Source: Psychrilyobacter piezotolerans (lineage in GTDB: Bacteria > Fusobacteriota > Fusobacteriia > Fusobacteriales > Fusobacteriaceae). Taken from it: DNA of 64,000 nucleotides. Of the stretch, positions 1-8,844 are shown piece by piece. Location: NCBI RefSeq assembly GCF_003391055.1, contig NZ_QUAJ01000006.1, positions 62,001 to 126,000 on the forward strand. Reading direction: 5' to 3'. Both the position numbers and the translations under genes were made by a program. Below the pieces are notes generated by a model. That model searched no databases, had not been told where the DNA came from, and saw only the letters and a program-made list of their open reading frames with translations. Every line of letters begins with the position of its first letter. Within the stretch, counting starts at the first letter, position 1.

Positions 1-1994
1 AGTGGAATAATACCGGCATTTTTTGAATCTACCAAGATATCCATCCCGCTGGTAAACTCCTCATCTTTTAATTTTAAAGTTTCAAAGGAAGCATTGTGTA
101 TAACTAAAAATTTACTGTATGGAATTCTCTCTACCCCGGCCCCATAGTTATATTCTATGGTATTATCCAGGGTATAGGCTATTACCCTGTAGGCATTAAA
201 ATCATCTACCAGGATAAATTTCAGCCCTTTTTTTATATTTTCCGAACTTGAATATCTAAAGGCATTGGCACATCTTCTTAATTTTATTAAACCTCCGCAA
301 TAATTATTCAGCCCCTTAAACAGAATATTCTCCTTCCTCCCCCACCTAATTTTATTCACAAAATCAGAGGAGGAGTAACTATTTTCATGATAGTGGGTTA
401 TATCCCCGATATCATCATCAAAATTTATGAATTCCGATGTATAAGCTCTGCCTGATTCCGGGTCTTTTGGCTTATGTATGGCTCCCAGTGGCTTTGTAAG
501 ACCGATCTCTGTTCCACCTTGGATTATTACCTTTCCCTGGGAGGTAAGGAGCATTCCCAGACTGAACTTGGCCAGATGGATCCTTTCCTTCATGGTTCCA
601 TTATAGGATAAATTAATCTTATCCCAAAGGGTAAAACCGTCATGGATCGACAGATATTGCAAAGTTTCATCGGGGGAATAAGCAAACCTGTGATAGAGAT
701 TTATGCTCACTGATTTATCATAATAATCTATTATATTTCCTATAATTCCAGCTCTGCATATATCTGTAAAATCATAGTTTCCCTGGACAAAACCAGGTTC
801 ATGAATCTTTCCTAAATAGGAGTCCCTGGTACTATCATTGAAGACAGCCAAATTTATCCCGTGGGGATAGTTGGCTATATGCCCCTTTACAGGAGCTTCA
901 TTGACAGGGAGATCTGTAAAATTCCAAGCTTCTCCCTGCAATATTATATTATCTCCCACAGCTTTTCTAATCTCTATCATGGTATCTATATCCATAAAGC
1001 CCATAAGATCAAATCTAAACCCATCTATCCCATATTCATCTATAAAAAATCTTATTGAATCAATAATTAATTTTCTTACCATAAGGTTTCGGCTCTCCAA
1101 AGTCGGTCCTGCCCCTGTTCCCCCGGAGATACTCCCATCAAACATACGATAATAAGATCCCGGCGTTAAGTTTTCAAATATATCCCACTTATAGGTGTGG
1201 TTGTACACCACATCCATGATAACTCCAATTCCATTTTCATGGAGTTTATTCACCAGATTTCGTAATTCTTTTATTCGGCCATATGGATTTTCTGCGTCTG
1301 CAGCTAACCATCCCTCCAATGTAAAGTAGTTATGCGGGTCGTATCCCCAATTATACGAAGACCCCAGCTCACTATATTTTTTTTCTCCCTCGTTTACAGT
1401 AAAATAATTTTGTATAGGTAAAAATTGGACATGGGTGACTCCTAATTCCTTTAAGTGATTTATTCCTTTTTCATATTCATAAAACCCTTTAAAAGTTCCT
1501 GCATCTTCCATCTCTACACCTATGGTAAAATCCCTTATATGGATCTCATAGGCAACCATGTCTGTAGGGGACCCCAAATTAGACATCCCTATACTGGTCG
1601 GCTTGACTCCTGCTTCCTCTGAGTCCATAGATATGATAGCACCCTTTCCTATATTGTTTACATCACCATCAGGTACAAAGCTTGCCATAGACTTAGCATA
1701 AGGGTCCAGAGCATATTTTACAGTTCCGTCCAGATGCTCTACTTTAAAATCATAAAAAAATTTATCCAGATTTGTATAGCCCGTTTCCCTCTCTTTTAAA
1801 ATAATACTCCAAACATCATCCTCTAATTTAACCATATTTTTAGAAAAAATAAGCCTCTGTGAATCATGTTTAAAATATAAATTCAAGAAAATATTTTTTA
1901 TATTAGGAGCCCAAACTTTTATTTTTGTAGTCCCGTCTTCTTTGAAGGTAACTCCCAGATCATCGCCTTTATATAGAAATTTTCTTAGATCCAT
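1..1994 (-). CDS. pulA: Type I pullulanase, 5' part, runs off left edge
   Basis: Debranching enzyme of the GH13 alpha-amylase family that hydrolyses alpha-1,6 bonds in glycogen or limit dextrins. I read it by translating the minus strand from an ATG at 1994, which has an AGGAGG ribosome site five bases upstream. The N-terminal 100 or so residues look like a CBM48 sandwich (ITKIKVWAP-like start). Then come the pullulanase signature YNWGYDP, region I DVVYNHT, region II GFRFDLMG with the nucleophile Asp, region III LQGEAW with the acid Glu, and region IV around HDGFTLWD. The C-terminal domain is cut by the window edge. No signal peptide is visible, so it is probably cytoplasmic and acts on stored glycogen. 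The family call is firm; the physiological substrate is inferred. Confidence 0.9.
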   Translation of the reverse strand, partial: MDLRKFLYKGDDLGVTFKEDGTTKIKVWAPNIKNIFLNLYFKHDSQRLIFSKNMVKLEDDVWSIILKERETGYTNLDKFFYDFKVEHLDGTVKYALDPYAKSMASFVPDGDVNNIGKGAIISMDSEEAGVKPTSIGMSNLGSPTDMVAYEIHIRDFTIGVEMEDAGTFKGFYEYEKGINHLKELGVTHVQFLPIQNYFTVNEGEKKYSELGSSYNWGYDPHNYFTLEGWLAADAENPYGRIKELRNLVNKLHENGIGVIMDVVYNHTYKWDIFENLTPGSYYRMFDGSISGGTGAGPTLESRNLMVRKLIIDSIRFFIDEYGIDGFRFDLMGFMDIDTMIEIRKAVGDNIILQGEAWNFTDLPVNEAPVKGHIANYPHGINLAVFNDSTRDSYLGKIHEPGFVQGNYDFTDICRAGIIGNIIDYYDKSVSINLYHRFAYSPDETLQYLSIHDGFTLWDKINLSYNGTMKERIHLAKFSLGMLLTSQGKVIIQGGTEIGLTKPLGAIHKPKDPESGRAYTSEFINFDDDIGDITHYHENSYSSSDFVNKIRWGRKENILFKGLNNYCGGLIKLRRCANAFRYSSSENIKKGLKFILVDDFNAYRVIAYTLDNTIEYNYGAGVERIPYSKFLVIHNASFETLKLKDEEFTSGMDILVDSKNAGIIP

Positions 1995-2024
1995 ATTTCC
2001 CTCCTAATTTTTTAACAGTTTATA

Positions 2025-2061
2025 CAAAAGAAGCCAGTTTATACAACCGGCTTCTTTTTTG
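2025..2061 (-). terminator. Terminator after the flavoprotein fusion gene
   Basis: Inverted repeat AAAAGAAGCC / GGCTTCTTTT with a 13-base loop, flanked by T-runs on both strands. It lies between the stop of the gltA-like gene and the ribosome site of pulA. Confidence 0.7.
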
Positions 2062-2083
2062 TACTATAATTTATTCTAAAAAA

Positions 2084-4324
2084 TTAATTTTTTCCTTTAA
2101 TGTATTCATCAATTTCGTGGGCAGCATCTTTTCCTGCTCCCATAGCCAAGATTACTGTAGCAGCTCCTGTTACAATATCTCCTCCTGCAAAAACTCCTTC
2201 TCTGGAAGTTGCTGTTTCTTTGTTTTCTATAGTTTGGATTGTGTTCCATCTAGTTAACTCAAGATCCTTAGTAGTTCCTGTCACTAAATCATTTGGCATA
2301 GTTCCAATTGACATGATAACTGTGTCTGCCTCAATGATAAATTCAGAGCCTTCTACTGCTTGTGGTCTTCTTCTTCCACTTTCATCAGCTTCTCCCAATT
2401 CCATCTTAACACATTTTAATCCTGTTACTTGTCCTGTTTCATCAGCTATTACTTCAACAGGGTTAGTTAATAAGTTGAACTCTATTCCCTCTTCCATTGC
2501 ATGTTCTACTTCTTCATGTCTGGCAGGAATCTCTTCTTCACTTCTTCTATAAACTATGTGAGCTTCTGCTCCTAATCTTTTAGCAACTCTAGCAGCATCC
2601 ATAGATACGTTTCCTGCTCCTACTACAGCTACTTTTTTACCGATAGTTGTAGGAGTATGGTAATCTGCCTTGTTTCCACCCATTAAGTTTACCCTAGTTA
2701 AAAATTCGTTAGCTGATAATACTCCTACTGAGTTTTCTCCCGGGATTCCCATGAATCTAGGTAATCCTGCTCCACTTCCGATAAATACAGCATCATATCC
2801 TTCATCTAATAACTCATCTACAGTAGTTGTTTTTCCAACTACTATGTTAGTGTGAAAATTAACTCCTAATTTCTGGATTCTTCCAATTTCACTATTTACA
2901 ACATCTTTTGGTAATCTAAATCCTGGAATACCGTATGTTAATACCCCACCTAATTTATGCAGTGATTCAAATACATCTACTTCATACCCTAAAGTAGCTA
3001 ACTCTGCTGATGCTGCTAATCCTGCTGGTCCACTTCCTATTACTCCTACTTTTTTTCCATTTTTAGGAGTAGAACTTACTTCTAAATGATTTAAACTCCA
3101 GTCTCCAACAAATCTTTCCAAAAGTCCTATTGCTACCGGTTCGTTCTTTATCCCTACTATACAAGCACCTTCACATTGTTTTTCTTGAGGACAAACTCTT
3201 CCGCATACAGATGCTAACTTTGTATATTTAGCTAAAACTTCTGCTGATTTTCCAACTTCTACATCTTTTAATTCCCCGATAAATCCTGGGATATCAATTC
3301 CTACAGGACATGCCGACACACATCTAGGGTTTTTACATTCTAAACATCTTTTAGCTTCTCTCACTGCTTCATCTAAAGTAAGTCCTAAGTTAACTTCGTC
3401 AAAACACTTACTTCTAGATGTTGCCTCTAACATCCTTGGGTTTGCTCTTTTCTTAGGGTCTGTTACTTCTTCATGTTCAATAGGACAATTTTTATTTTCA
3501 CCATGTTCTAATTTATTTTCTTTTTTTAATCTAAGTCTGTTTTGTGCTTCATCGAAGTCTACCTTATGACCGTCAAATTCAGGACCATCTACACAGGCAA
3601 ATTTTACTTCATTGTCGATAACAACTCTACATGCTCCACACATTCCTGTCCCATCTACCATCAATGGATTTAAACTTACTGTAGTTGGTATATTTAATTC
3701 TTTAGTTAATAAAGCTACAAATTTCATCATAATCATAGGTCCGATTGCTACCACATGATCATATTTTTTATTTTCAGCTACTAATTTAGAAAGCATATCT
3801 GTTACTCTACCATGAAGCCCTTGAGAACCGTCATCTGTACATATATATACATTTGGTGTTAAAGCTCTGAATTCATCTTCTAAGATAACGTAGTCTTTAC
3901 TTCTTGCCCCTATTATTACATCTACTTCTATCCCTTGCTCTGCAAACCATTTAACCTGCGGGTATACCGGTGCTGTTCCTACTCCTCCAGCTATAAAAAC
4001 AAGCTTTTGTTTTTTTAACTCTTCTATATCTTCGTGGATAAATTCACTCATCTGTCCCAAAGGTCCAACTACATCTTGGAAATGATCCCCCACTTCAAGA
4101 GCTGCCATATCTTCTGTACTCTTTCCAACGATTTGATAGATTATAGTTATAGTTTCATATTTTCTATCATAATCACATACAGTCAAGGGAATTCTTTCAG
4201 CAAATTCATCTACCTTTACTATTAAAAATTGTCCCGGCATAGCTTTTTTAGCTAATTTAGGAGCTTTAATATCCATAAGCACAATATTTTCTGACAAATA
4301 CTCTTTTTTCATTATTTCAAACAT
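2084..4324 (-). CDS. gltA: Fused NfnA-NfnB-like flavoprotein (ferredoxin:NADP reductase alpha / GltD-like)
   Basis: A 746-residue fusion of two proteins usually encoded separately. Residues 1 to about 280 resemble the PyrK/SudB/NfnA electron-transfer subunit: FAD-binding barrel, NAD-binding fold (FIAGGVGTAPVYPQ) and a 2Fe-2S cysteine cluster (GMCGACR, then FACVDGPEFDG). The rest resembles the glutamate synthase small chain/NfnB: two cysteine clusters (RCLECKNPRCVSACP, CGRVCPQEKQCEGAC), a Rossmann FAD motif VIGSGPAG and a second NADPH site VVGAGNVSMDA. Databases often label such fusions as DHOD subunit/NADPH glutamate synthase. No GltB large subunit is adjacent, so a role in bifurcating electrons between NADH, ferredoxin and NADPH is more likely than glutamate synthesis. 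That functional choice is inference. Confidence 0.85.
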   Translation of the reverse strand: MFEIMKKEYLSENIVLMDIKAPKLAKKAMPGQFLIVKVDEFAERIPLTVCDYDRKYETITIIYQIVGKSTEDMAALEVGDHFQDVVGPLGQMSEFIHEDIEELKKQKLVFIAGGVGTAPVYPQVKWFAEQGIEVDVIIGARSKDYVILEDEFRALTPNVYICTDDGSQGLHGRVTDMLSKLVAENKKYDHVVAIGPMIMMKFVALLTKELNIPTTVSLNPLMVDGTGMCGACRVVIDNEVKFACVDGPEFDGHKVDFDEAQNRLRLKKENKLEHGENKNCPIEHEEVTDPKKRANPRMLEATSRSKCFDEVNLGLTLDEAVREAKRCLECKNPRCVSACPVGIDIPGFIGELKDVEVGKSAEVLAKYTKLASVCGRVCPQEKQCEGACIVGIKNEPVAIGLLERFVGDWSLNHLEVSSTPKNGKKVGVIGSGPAGLAASAELATLGYEVDVFESLHKLGGVLTYGIPGFRLPKDVVNSEIGRIQKLGVNFHTNIVVGKTTTVDELLDEGYDAVFIGSGAGLPRFMGIPGENSVGVLSANEFLTRVNLMGGNKADYHTPTTIGKKVAVVGAGNVSMDAARVAKRLGAEAHIVYRRSEEEIPARHEEVEHAMEEGIEFNLLTNPVEVIADETGQVTGLKCVKMELGEADESGRRRPQAVEGSEFIIEADTVIMSIGTMPNDLVTGTTKDLELTRWNTIQTIENKETATSREGVFAGGDIVTGAATVILAMGAGKDAAHEIDEYIKGKN

Positions 4325-4764
4325 GATTTACCTCCAAATTTATTATTAAAAAATACCACTATTTTATTCTTTTAATTTGTTCTTAAGTTGTTTTTAAGCT
4401 TGATTTTGCTGGCTTCTCCCTATATTTTCACATATTCCACAATTTTAATTACGAGAGTAAAAAAATATTGCACAATTTGATAATAGCACACTTACCCGTT
4501 AAATCCAAACATTTTTTTCTGAAACAGTGCTATTTTTTTTAAATTTTCATAATTTTGTTTAGTTATTTCAGTTTTTTGAAAAAAACAACTGTATTTTTTT
4601 CTTCTTCACATTATACTCATAAAGTTCTTAATCTCAAAGTAATTTATTTTTTCCTGTGTATTTTCTTTCCAACTTTCTGTTAAATATGTTACTATATTAT
4701 TAATACTTTTAAGGTTTTTTACCTTATTGTATTTTAAATTTAAAAATAAAAGTGGGTGTTATAT
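4325..4764. other. AT-rich intergenic region without a recognised gene
   Basis: About 440 bases of T-rich DNA between two divergent genes, so it should hold both promoters. I see no confident gene, RNA or repeat here. Confidence 0.4.
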
Positions 4765-4956
4765 ATGAAAACTCAAGAACAATACGAAGAACAGATTATC
4801 AGATCACTAAACAAGGTTCCATTTGAGATGAAAAAAATTAAGTTTATCCTTTTTTTAGCTAAACATATAAATAAATTAAAAAAAAGTAAATCAACAATAT
4901 TAAAAATATCTTTCTTATTTTACAGTATTATAATATCTTTTCTTTATTTTTTTTAA
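4765..4956 (+). CDS. Small putative membrane protein, unrecognised
   Basis: A 63-residue protein if it starts at the ATG at 4765 (MKTQEQYEEQ). An ATG three codons earlier is also in frame. The first two thirds are hydrophilic and lysine-rich. The last 18 residues (ISFLFYSIIISFLYFF region) form one hydrophobic helix, so it could be a tail-anchored small protein. The ribosome site is weak (GTGGGTG). A strong terminator lies about 55 bases after the stop, which supports a real transcription unit. I do not recognise the family. Confidence 0.45.
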   Translation: MKTQEQYEEQIIRSLNKVPFEMKKIKFILFLAKHINKLKKSKSTILKISFLFYSIIISFLYFF

Positions 4957-5009
4957 TAGATCTATAAAGCTATTTCTATTTCCTGGATTATCAAATTAAA
5001 TGCAATGTA

Positions 5010-5047
5010 TAAAAACTCCCCAGAAGAATTCTGGGGAGTTTTTATAA
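5010..5047 (+). terminator. Strong terminator
   Basis: Perfect hairpin AAAACTCCCCAGAA / TTCTGGGGAGTTTT followed by T residues, just after the small membrane protein gene. Its symmetry lets it work in either direction. Confidence 0.8.
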
Positions 5048-5116
5048 TTTAAACATTTCCACGATCTGTTATGAATTTTTGTACCGCTACGTTTGATTTT
5101 TCATTTATTAATTTAT

Positions 5117-5292
5117 GTTTCGCGCTTAGAAAACCCATTAATGATATTAAGATGTAATTTTTATTTTCTTTAAAATTCTATTTAAAATAAAATATTTTGA
5201 TGATTTTAAAGAAAAATTACAACTGTTTGCCCGCCGGAGGCGGGCAAACTCTATGGTTTTTAATGTGTGCACCATGGCGAAAGTTCAGTTAT
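5117..5292 (+). repeat. Interspersed intergenic repeat, copy A
   Basis: About 175 bases, from GTTTCGCGCTT to AAAGTTCAGTTAT, shared with copies at 13097, 21561 (inverted) and 32189 (inverted), with fragments at 7003 and 32373. Inside are two dyads: TTTCTTTAAAAT / ATTTTAAAGAAA, and a GC-rich palindrome with arms GTTTGCCCGCC / GGCGGGCAAAC at about 5224-5248. One end carries GCACCATGGCGAAAGTTCAG. No terminal inverted repeats or coding capacity are visible. Confidence 0.75.
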
Positions 5293-5296
5293 CAAT

Positions 5297-6043
5297 TTAT
5301 TTCTTAAATATATATTTAAGGTGTTTCCCCCCTAATCCAATAATAGAATATAGTTTCTTTGCTCCCTCTATAATCTTTAACTCTTCAAAAACTTCATTAG
5401 TTTCAAGTTTTGCATAGGATTTCATATCAAATCTGGTATGTGCATCACTTCCAAAGGTAGCTTTTAAATCGTATTTTTCCCTTAGATCTCTGGCCCTTAA
5501 ATTTCTAACTTTATCTAAACTATGATTATATGTCTCTATAGAGTCCACAACTTTTATTATTTCTTCTAAATATTTTTTATTTTTTATATAGTTTTTTTGT
5601 GCATATCCATTTAGATGGGGGAGAGAAGTGTGAGTTTTAAACTTTCCCAGGGCTTCTATATAATATTCCCATGATTTATAGGATTTTGCCATCCTATACC
5701 TATTTTTATAAGGTTCCAGATAAACTTTATAAAATTCCTCCAATTCCCTGGGATCTTCAAAATAAGCTAATATCTCCATCCCATCTTCACAGCCTATCTC
5801 TATTCCAGGGATAGAATTTATGCCTTCCACTTCAAAGGATTTAATACTCTTTCTAATCTCATTATGATCCGTTATAGATATCAAATGATTTTTCTCTTTT
5901 AAAAAACTCTTCAAAAATTTTATATTTAAAAAACCATCTGAAGCTATCGTATGTAAATGCAGGTCATAGTAGACCCCGCTATATTCTCCCTCCAATATAA
6001 TTTTTCTTTTAAAAAATTCATCTAATTTATCAAATTCAATCAT
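5297..6043 (-). CDS. PHP-domain phosphoesterase
   Basis: A 248-residue protein with a complete-looking PHP metal-binding core: YDLHLHTIASDG at about residues 26-37, the ITDHNEI motif near 77-83, PGIEIGCEDG near 97-106 and GSDAHT near the C-terminus. PHP proteins are metal-dependent phosphoesterases such as histidinol phosphatase, nucleoside-phosphate phosphatases or DNA-repair nucleases. The substrate cannot be told from the sequence. It starts at an ATG with an AGGAGGGGGC ribosome site and appears to be a single-gene unit. Confidence 0.8.
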   Translation of the reverse strand: MIEFDKLDEFFKRKIILEGEYSGVYYDLHLHTIASDGFLNIKFLKSFLKEKNHLISITDHNEIRKSIKSFEVEGINSIPGIEIGCEDGMEILAYFEDPRELEEFYKVYLEPYKNRYRMAKSYKSWEYYIEALGKFKTHTSLPHLNGYAQKNYIKNKKYLEEIIKVVDSIETYNHSLDKVRNLRARDLREKYDLKATFGSDAHTRFDMKSYAKLETNEVFEELKIIEGAKKLYSIIGLGGKHLKYIFKK

Positions 6044-6121
6044 GGATGCCCCCTCCTTTTTTCATAGTATACTCTGTAAAAATATAAAATTCAAAATCAT
6101 TTGATTTTAAAAAAAAGCCAG

Positions 6122-6172
6122 TATAACAAATAAGGGATGATAAGTTTATTTTATCATCCCTTATTTGTTATA
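6122..6172. repeat. 22-bp perfect inverted repeat containing iteron-like arms
   Basis: Arms 6122-6143 and 6151-6172 are perfectly complementary with a 7-base loop (GTTTATT). The right arm reads ATCCCTTATTTGTTATA, close to the iterons of the nearby origin. The dyad overlaps the stop codon of trmN6, so it may also act as its terminator, although no classical T-tract follows. Confidence 0.75.
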
Positions 6173-6947
6173 TTTTACCAAACATCTTCAGAACTTCTTC
6201 TGTGTAGGAACCGTCATCATTATTAATATAAAGAGGAGGCTGAATCACTAAACCTGCTTCGGCACCCTTTAACCCTTCAACTAATATGATTTTAGCCGCC
6301 TTATTCCTTGTTGTATGGCAAAACCTTATTCTTTTGGGCTCTATCTTATATTTCTTCATAAGTTCTAAGATATCTATCAATCTATCTGCTCTATGCACCA
6401 TGGTAAAGTTCCCTCTGAATTTCAGCAGATAACTCCCAGCTCTTATTATATCTTCTAAATTAATTAAAATTTCATGCCTTGCATAGGTCAGCTGATCTAA
6501 GTTGTTCAACTGATTTTTATCTCCAGTAAATTTAAAAAACGGCGGGTTGGTTACCACAGCATCAAAACTCTGGTCTGTAAATTGTGATTGTATATTTTTT
6601 ATATCACCTTTGACTACTTCTACCTGAGATTCTAATTTATTGAGGATGATATTCCTACAGGCCAGATCTACTGAGGTATCCTGTATTTCTATCCCCACTA
6701 TCTTAGCCTTAGTCCTCTTTGACAGGAGCATTGGAATTACACCATTCCCTGTCCCTAAATCCATTATATTTTTCCTTCCTTTATTTATAGTCAAAAAGTT
6801 AGATATTAATACTGAATCTATAGAAAAATTAAGATAATCATTTCTTTGAATTATTTTCATATCACTATAATTTAAGAAATCTATAATAACTTCATTCTCA
6901 TGATTTTTACTTATTTTTTTATTTTTTTCCCCATCTTTTGTTATCAT
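6168..6947 (-). CDS. trmN6: tRNA1(Val) adenine-37 N6-methyltransferase
   Basis: A 259-residue class I SAM methyltransferase of the YfiC/TrmN6 family. The SAM-binding glycine motif MDLGTGNGVIPMLLS is followed by an acidic IVGIEIQ strand, and the catalytic motif is VTNPPFFK (NPP-aromatic, typical of N6-adenine methylation). The N-terminal 30 residues are charged and may be optional; a later start is possible. It stands alone between the inverted repeat downstream and an iteron-like 18-mer upstream at 6956. In the family the target is A37 of valine tRNA. The fold is sure; the exact RNA target is taken from family knowledge. Confidence 0.8.
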   Translation of the reverse strand: MITKDGEKNKKISKNHENEVIIDFLNYSDMKIIQRNDYLNFSIDSVLISNFLTINKGRKNIMDLGTGNGVIPMLLSKRTKAKIVGIEIQDTSVDLACRNIILNKLESQVEVVKGDIKNIQSQFTDQSFDAVVTNPPFFKFTGDKNQLNNLDQLTYARHEILINLEDIIRAGSYLLKFRGNFTMVHRADRLIDILELMKKYKIEPKRIRFCHTTRNKAAKIILVEGLKGAEAGLVIQPPLYINNDDGSYTEEVLKMFGKI

Positions 6948-6955
6948 CCTTTATC

Positions 6956-6973
6956 ATCACCTATTTATTATAA
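6956..6973 (+). repeat. Iteron-like 18-mer upstream of trmN6
   Basis: ATCACCTATTTATTATAA, one base different from the origin copy ATCATCTATTTATTATAA at 11100. It lies just upstream of the trmN6 start. Confidence 0.6.
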
Positions 6974-7002
6974 TTATTGTTTTGTGCTAATTAAGCCCTG
7001 TA

Positions 7003-7038
7003 AATATTGAAGGCATGCACCATCGCAAAAGTTCAGTT
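7003..7038 (+). repeat. Fragment of the interspersed intergenic repeat
   Basis: Only the GCATGCACCATCGCAAAAGTTCAG end of the repeat is present, between trmN6 and the next terminator. Confidence 0.6.
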
Positions 7039-7046
7039 TTAATTTA

Positions 7047-7086
7047 TTAAAAAAAACAAGTCTAGGAGATCCCAGACTTTATTTCT
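7047..7086 (-). terminator. Terminator of the udk-xth-STAS unit
   Basis: On the minus strand AAGTCTGGGA / TCCTAGACTT with a two-base loop is followed by a run of eight T. The stem begins inside the stop region of the STAS-like gene. Confidence 0.8.
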
Positions 7087-7345
7087 TATTCATATCTTTA
7101 ATTAATTTAGATAACATCTCTTTTATTCCTGTATCCACATTTCTAAACCTGATGTTATTTTGGATCGATTCAAATCCTTTTTCTTCAATTACTTTTCCCA
7201 CTGTATTTTCTAAAAAATCATAAGTAGTCTTTTCAATTCCTTTAAAATCTAATGTTATTTTTACATCTCTTTTCAAGTTGTTCATAATATTTAAGTAAAG
7301 TACCTCTGCATCTTGGTCTATAAAATTTTTAACGACTATTACCAT
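7079..7345 (-). CDS. STAS-like (DUF4325-type) small protein
   Basis: An 88-residue protein with alternating strands and helices, including KITLDFKGIEKTTYDFLENTVGKVIEEKG. This resembles the STAS-like domains named DUF4325, which have a beta-strand LDF, a loop with a conserved aromatic or Phe, and then a helix. Such domains usually serve in regulation or binding rather than catalysis. It is the last gene of a tight minus-strand run (udk, xth, this gene), starts 12 bases after the xth stop with an AGGAG site, and ends in a terminator. The family assignment rests on pattern only. Confidence 0.5.
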   Translation of the reverse strand: MVIVVKNFIDQDAEVLYLNIMNNLKRDVKITLDFKGIEKTTYDFLENTVGKVIEEKGFESIQNNIRFRNVDTGIKEMLSKLIKDMNKK

Positions 7346-7357
7346 CTCACATCACTC

Positions 7358-8122
7358 CTATTCTACTGATACCCTTAATACAACAGGGCAATGATCAGAT
7401 CCCATTACATCATTTAATATGACGGCATCCTCTATATTATTTACAAATGATTCATTAACAATATGATAATCTATTCTCCAGCCAATATTTTTTTCCCTGC
7501 TTTTAAATCTATAAGACCACCACGAATATTTAGTTTCTTCAGGCTGAAGATATCTAAAAGTATCTATATAACCACATTCTAAAAATTTGGTCATCCAATC
7601 CCTTTCTTCAGGCAGGTATCCTGGATTTTTTTCATTTTTTTTAGGATTAGTCAGGTCAATCTCCCTATGTGCTACATTTAAATCACCACATAAAATTATA
7701 TTTTTTCCCAGATCAACCAGTTCATTGCACCTTTTCATTATAGCAGTGTTAAATCTTAATTTATAATCCAATCTTTTCCCTTCAGACTGACTGTTGGGAA
7801 AATAACAGTTGATCAGATTAAAATCTTTATATTCTAATTCCATATATCTACCTTCAAAATCAAATTCTTTAATATCCATATTCCTGATATTTAAAGGTTC
7901 TATTTTTGTATATACCGCAACTCCTGAATATCCTTTTTTTTCAGCTGAAAAAAAATAAGATTTATACCCATCTATCTGGGTTAGTTTTTCCTCTAATTGC
8001 TCTATTTGTGCCTTTGTTTCCTGAACACACAGAATATCAGGATCTTCTTTTAAGACCCACTCCACAAAACCTTTTTTTTGAATTGCTCTTATCCCGTTAA
8101 CATTCCAGGAATAGATATTCAT
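7358..8122 (-). CDS. xth: Exodeoxyribonuclease III
   Basis: A 254-residue AP endonuclease/3'-5' exonuclease of base-excision repair. All ExoIII/APE1 landmarks are visible: SWNVNGIRA at the start, the metal ligand Glu in CVQETKAQ, YSGVAVYTK, NCYFPNS, the catalytic CGDLNVAH with Asp and Asn, and the C-terminal GSDHCPVVL with the Asp-His pair. Length is typical. Its ATG overlaps the udk stop codon (TAATG), so the two are translationally coupled. Confidence 0.95.
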   Translation of the reverse strand: MNIYSWNVNGIRAIQKKGFVEWVLKEDPDILCVQETKAQIEQLEEKLTQIDGYKSYFFSAEKKGYSGVAVYTKIEPLNIRNMDIKEFDFEGRYMELEYKDFNLINCYFPNSQSEGKRLDYKLRFNTAIMKRCNELVDLGKNIILCGDLNVAHREIDLTNPKKNEKNPGYLPEERDWMTKFLECGYIDTFRYLQPEETKYSWWSYRFKSREKNIGWRIDYHIVNESFVNNIEDAVILNDVMGSDHCPVVLRVSVE

Positions 8123-8754
8123 TAACTTAGGCTCCCTTTTTGAAGATACCTCTTTAATTTAGCTATAATCATGTTTATAGCTATTTTATTCTCTCCACCT
8201 CTAGGTATTATCACATCGGCATATCTCTTGGATGGTTCACAAAACTCTAAATACATTGGTTTTACAGTTTCTAAATATTGTTTTTTTACCGAATCAAAGG
8301 TTCTCCCTCTTTCATTGATATCTCTTTCGATTCTTCTTAAAAGCATCTCATCTGCATCGGTATCAACAAATATTTTTACATCCAGCATATCTCTTATCTC
8401 TGGAATAGACAGGATTAAAATCCCCTCTATAACAATTATTCTAGATGGATTTATTTTTACCATCTTTTCTTTTCTTGAATGAGTTTTAAAGTCATATATA
8501 GGTCTCTCTATAGCTTTTCCATCTTTTAAATCCATCAAATGTTTCTTTATAAGGTCAAATTCTATAGATTCAGGGTGATCAAAATTGACTTTTGCCCTCT
8601 CCTCTATGGATAATTCCTTCAATTCTTTATAATATGCATCTTGTTCAACTAGTACTGCGTCTTCTGATTTAAATGCCTTTATCAGGTTATGAGCAACTGT
8701 TGTTTTTCCAGATCCACTTCCCCCTGCTACTCCTACAAATATACAGTTATTCAT
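8122..8754 (-). CDS. udk: Uridine kinase
   Basis: A 210-residue kinase of pyrimidine salvage that phosphorylates uridine and cytidine to UMP and CMP. The Walker A motif GVAGGSGSGKTT is at residues 8-19. The NFDHPESIEFDL motif, IYDFKTHSR, the IVIEGILIL strand and the ERDINERGRTFDSV segment are standard for Udk. It leads the udk-xth-STAS run and has a good ribosome site (AGGAGGGTACC). Confidence 0.93.
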   Translation of the reverse strand: MNNCIFVGVAGGSGSGKTTVAHNLIKAFKSEDAVLVEQDAYYKELKELSIEERAKVNFDHPESIEFDLIKKHLMDLKDGKAIERPIYDFKTHSRKEKMVKINPSRIIVIEGILILSIPEIRDMLDVKIFVDTDADEMLLRRIERDINERGRTFDSVKKQYLETVKPMYLEFCEPSKRYADVIIPRGGENKIAINMIIAKLKRYLQKGSLS

Positions 8755-8826
8755 GGTACCCTCCTTTAAATATAGCTTTGATAATTATACCCTATCTCTT
8801 ATAAAATATCAATGATGGTTATTTTA

Positions 8827-8844
8827 ATCATTTATAAATTATAA
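8827..8844 (+). repeat. Iteron-like 18-mer downstream of the initiator gene
   Basis: ATCATTTATAAATTATAA lies in the gap between the udk ribosome site and the rep stop codon. It matches the 12949 copy (ATCACTTATAAATTATAA) except at one base. Confidence 0.6.

Noticed and set aside
871-1152. Plus-strand frame within the pullulanase region
   Set aside because: The minus strand encodes all conserved pullulanase motifs through this stretch, so the plus frame is a shadow.
5224-5248. GC palindrome as a transcription terminator
   Set aside because: No T-run follows, and it recurs only as part of the interspersed repeat.
5117-5292. Repeat as an insertion sequence or MITE
   Set aside because: No transposase, no terminal inverted repeats and no target duplication could be seen, so it is listed only as a repeat.
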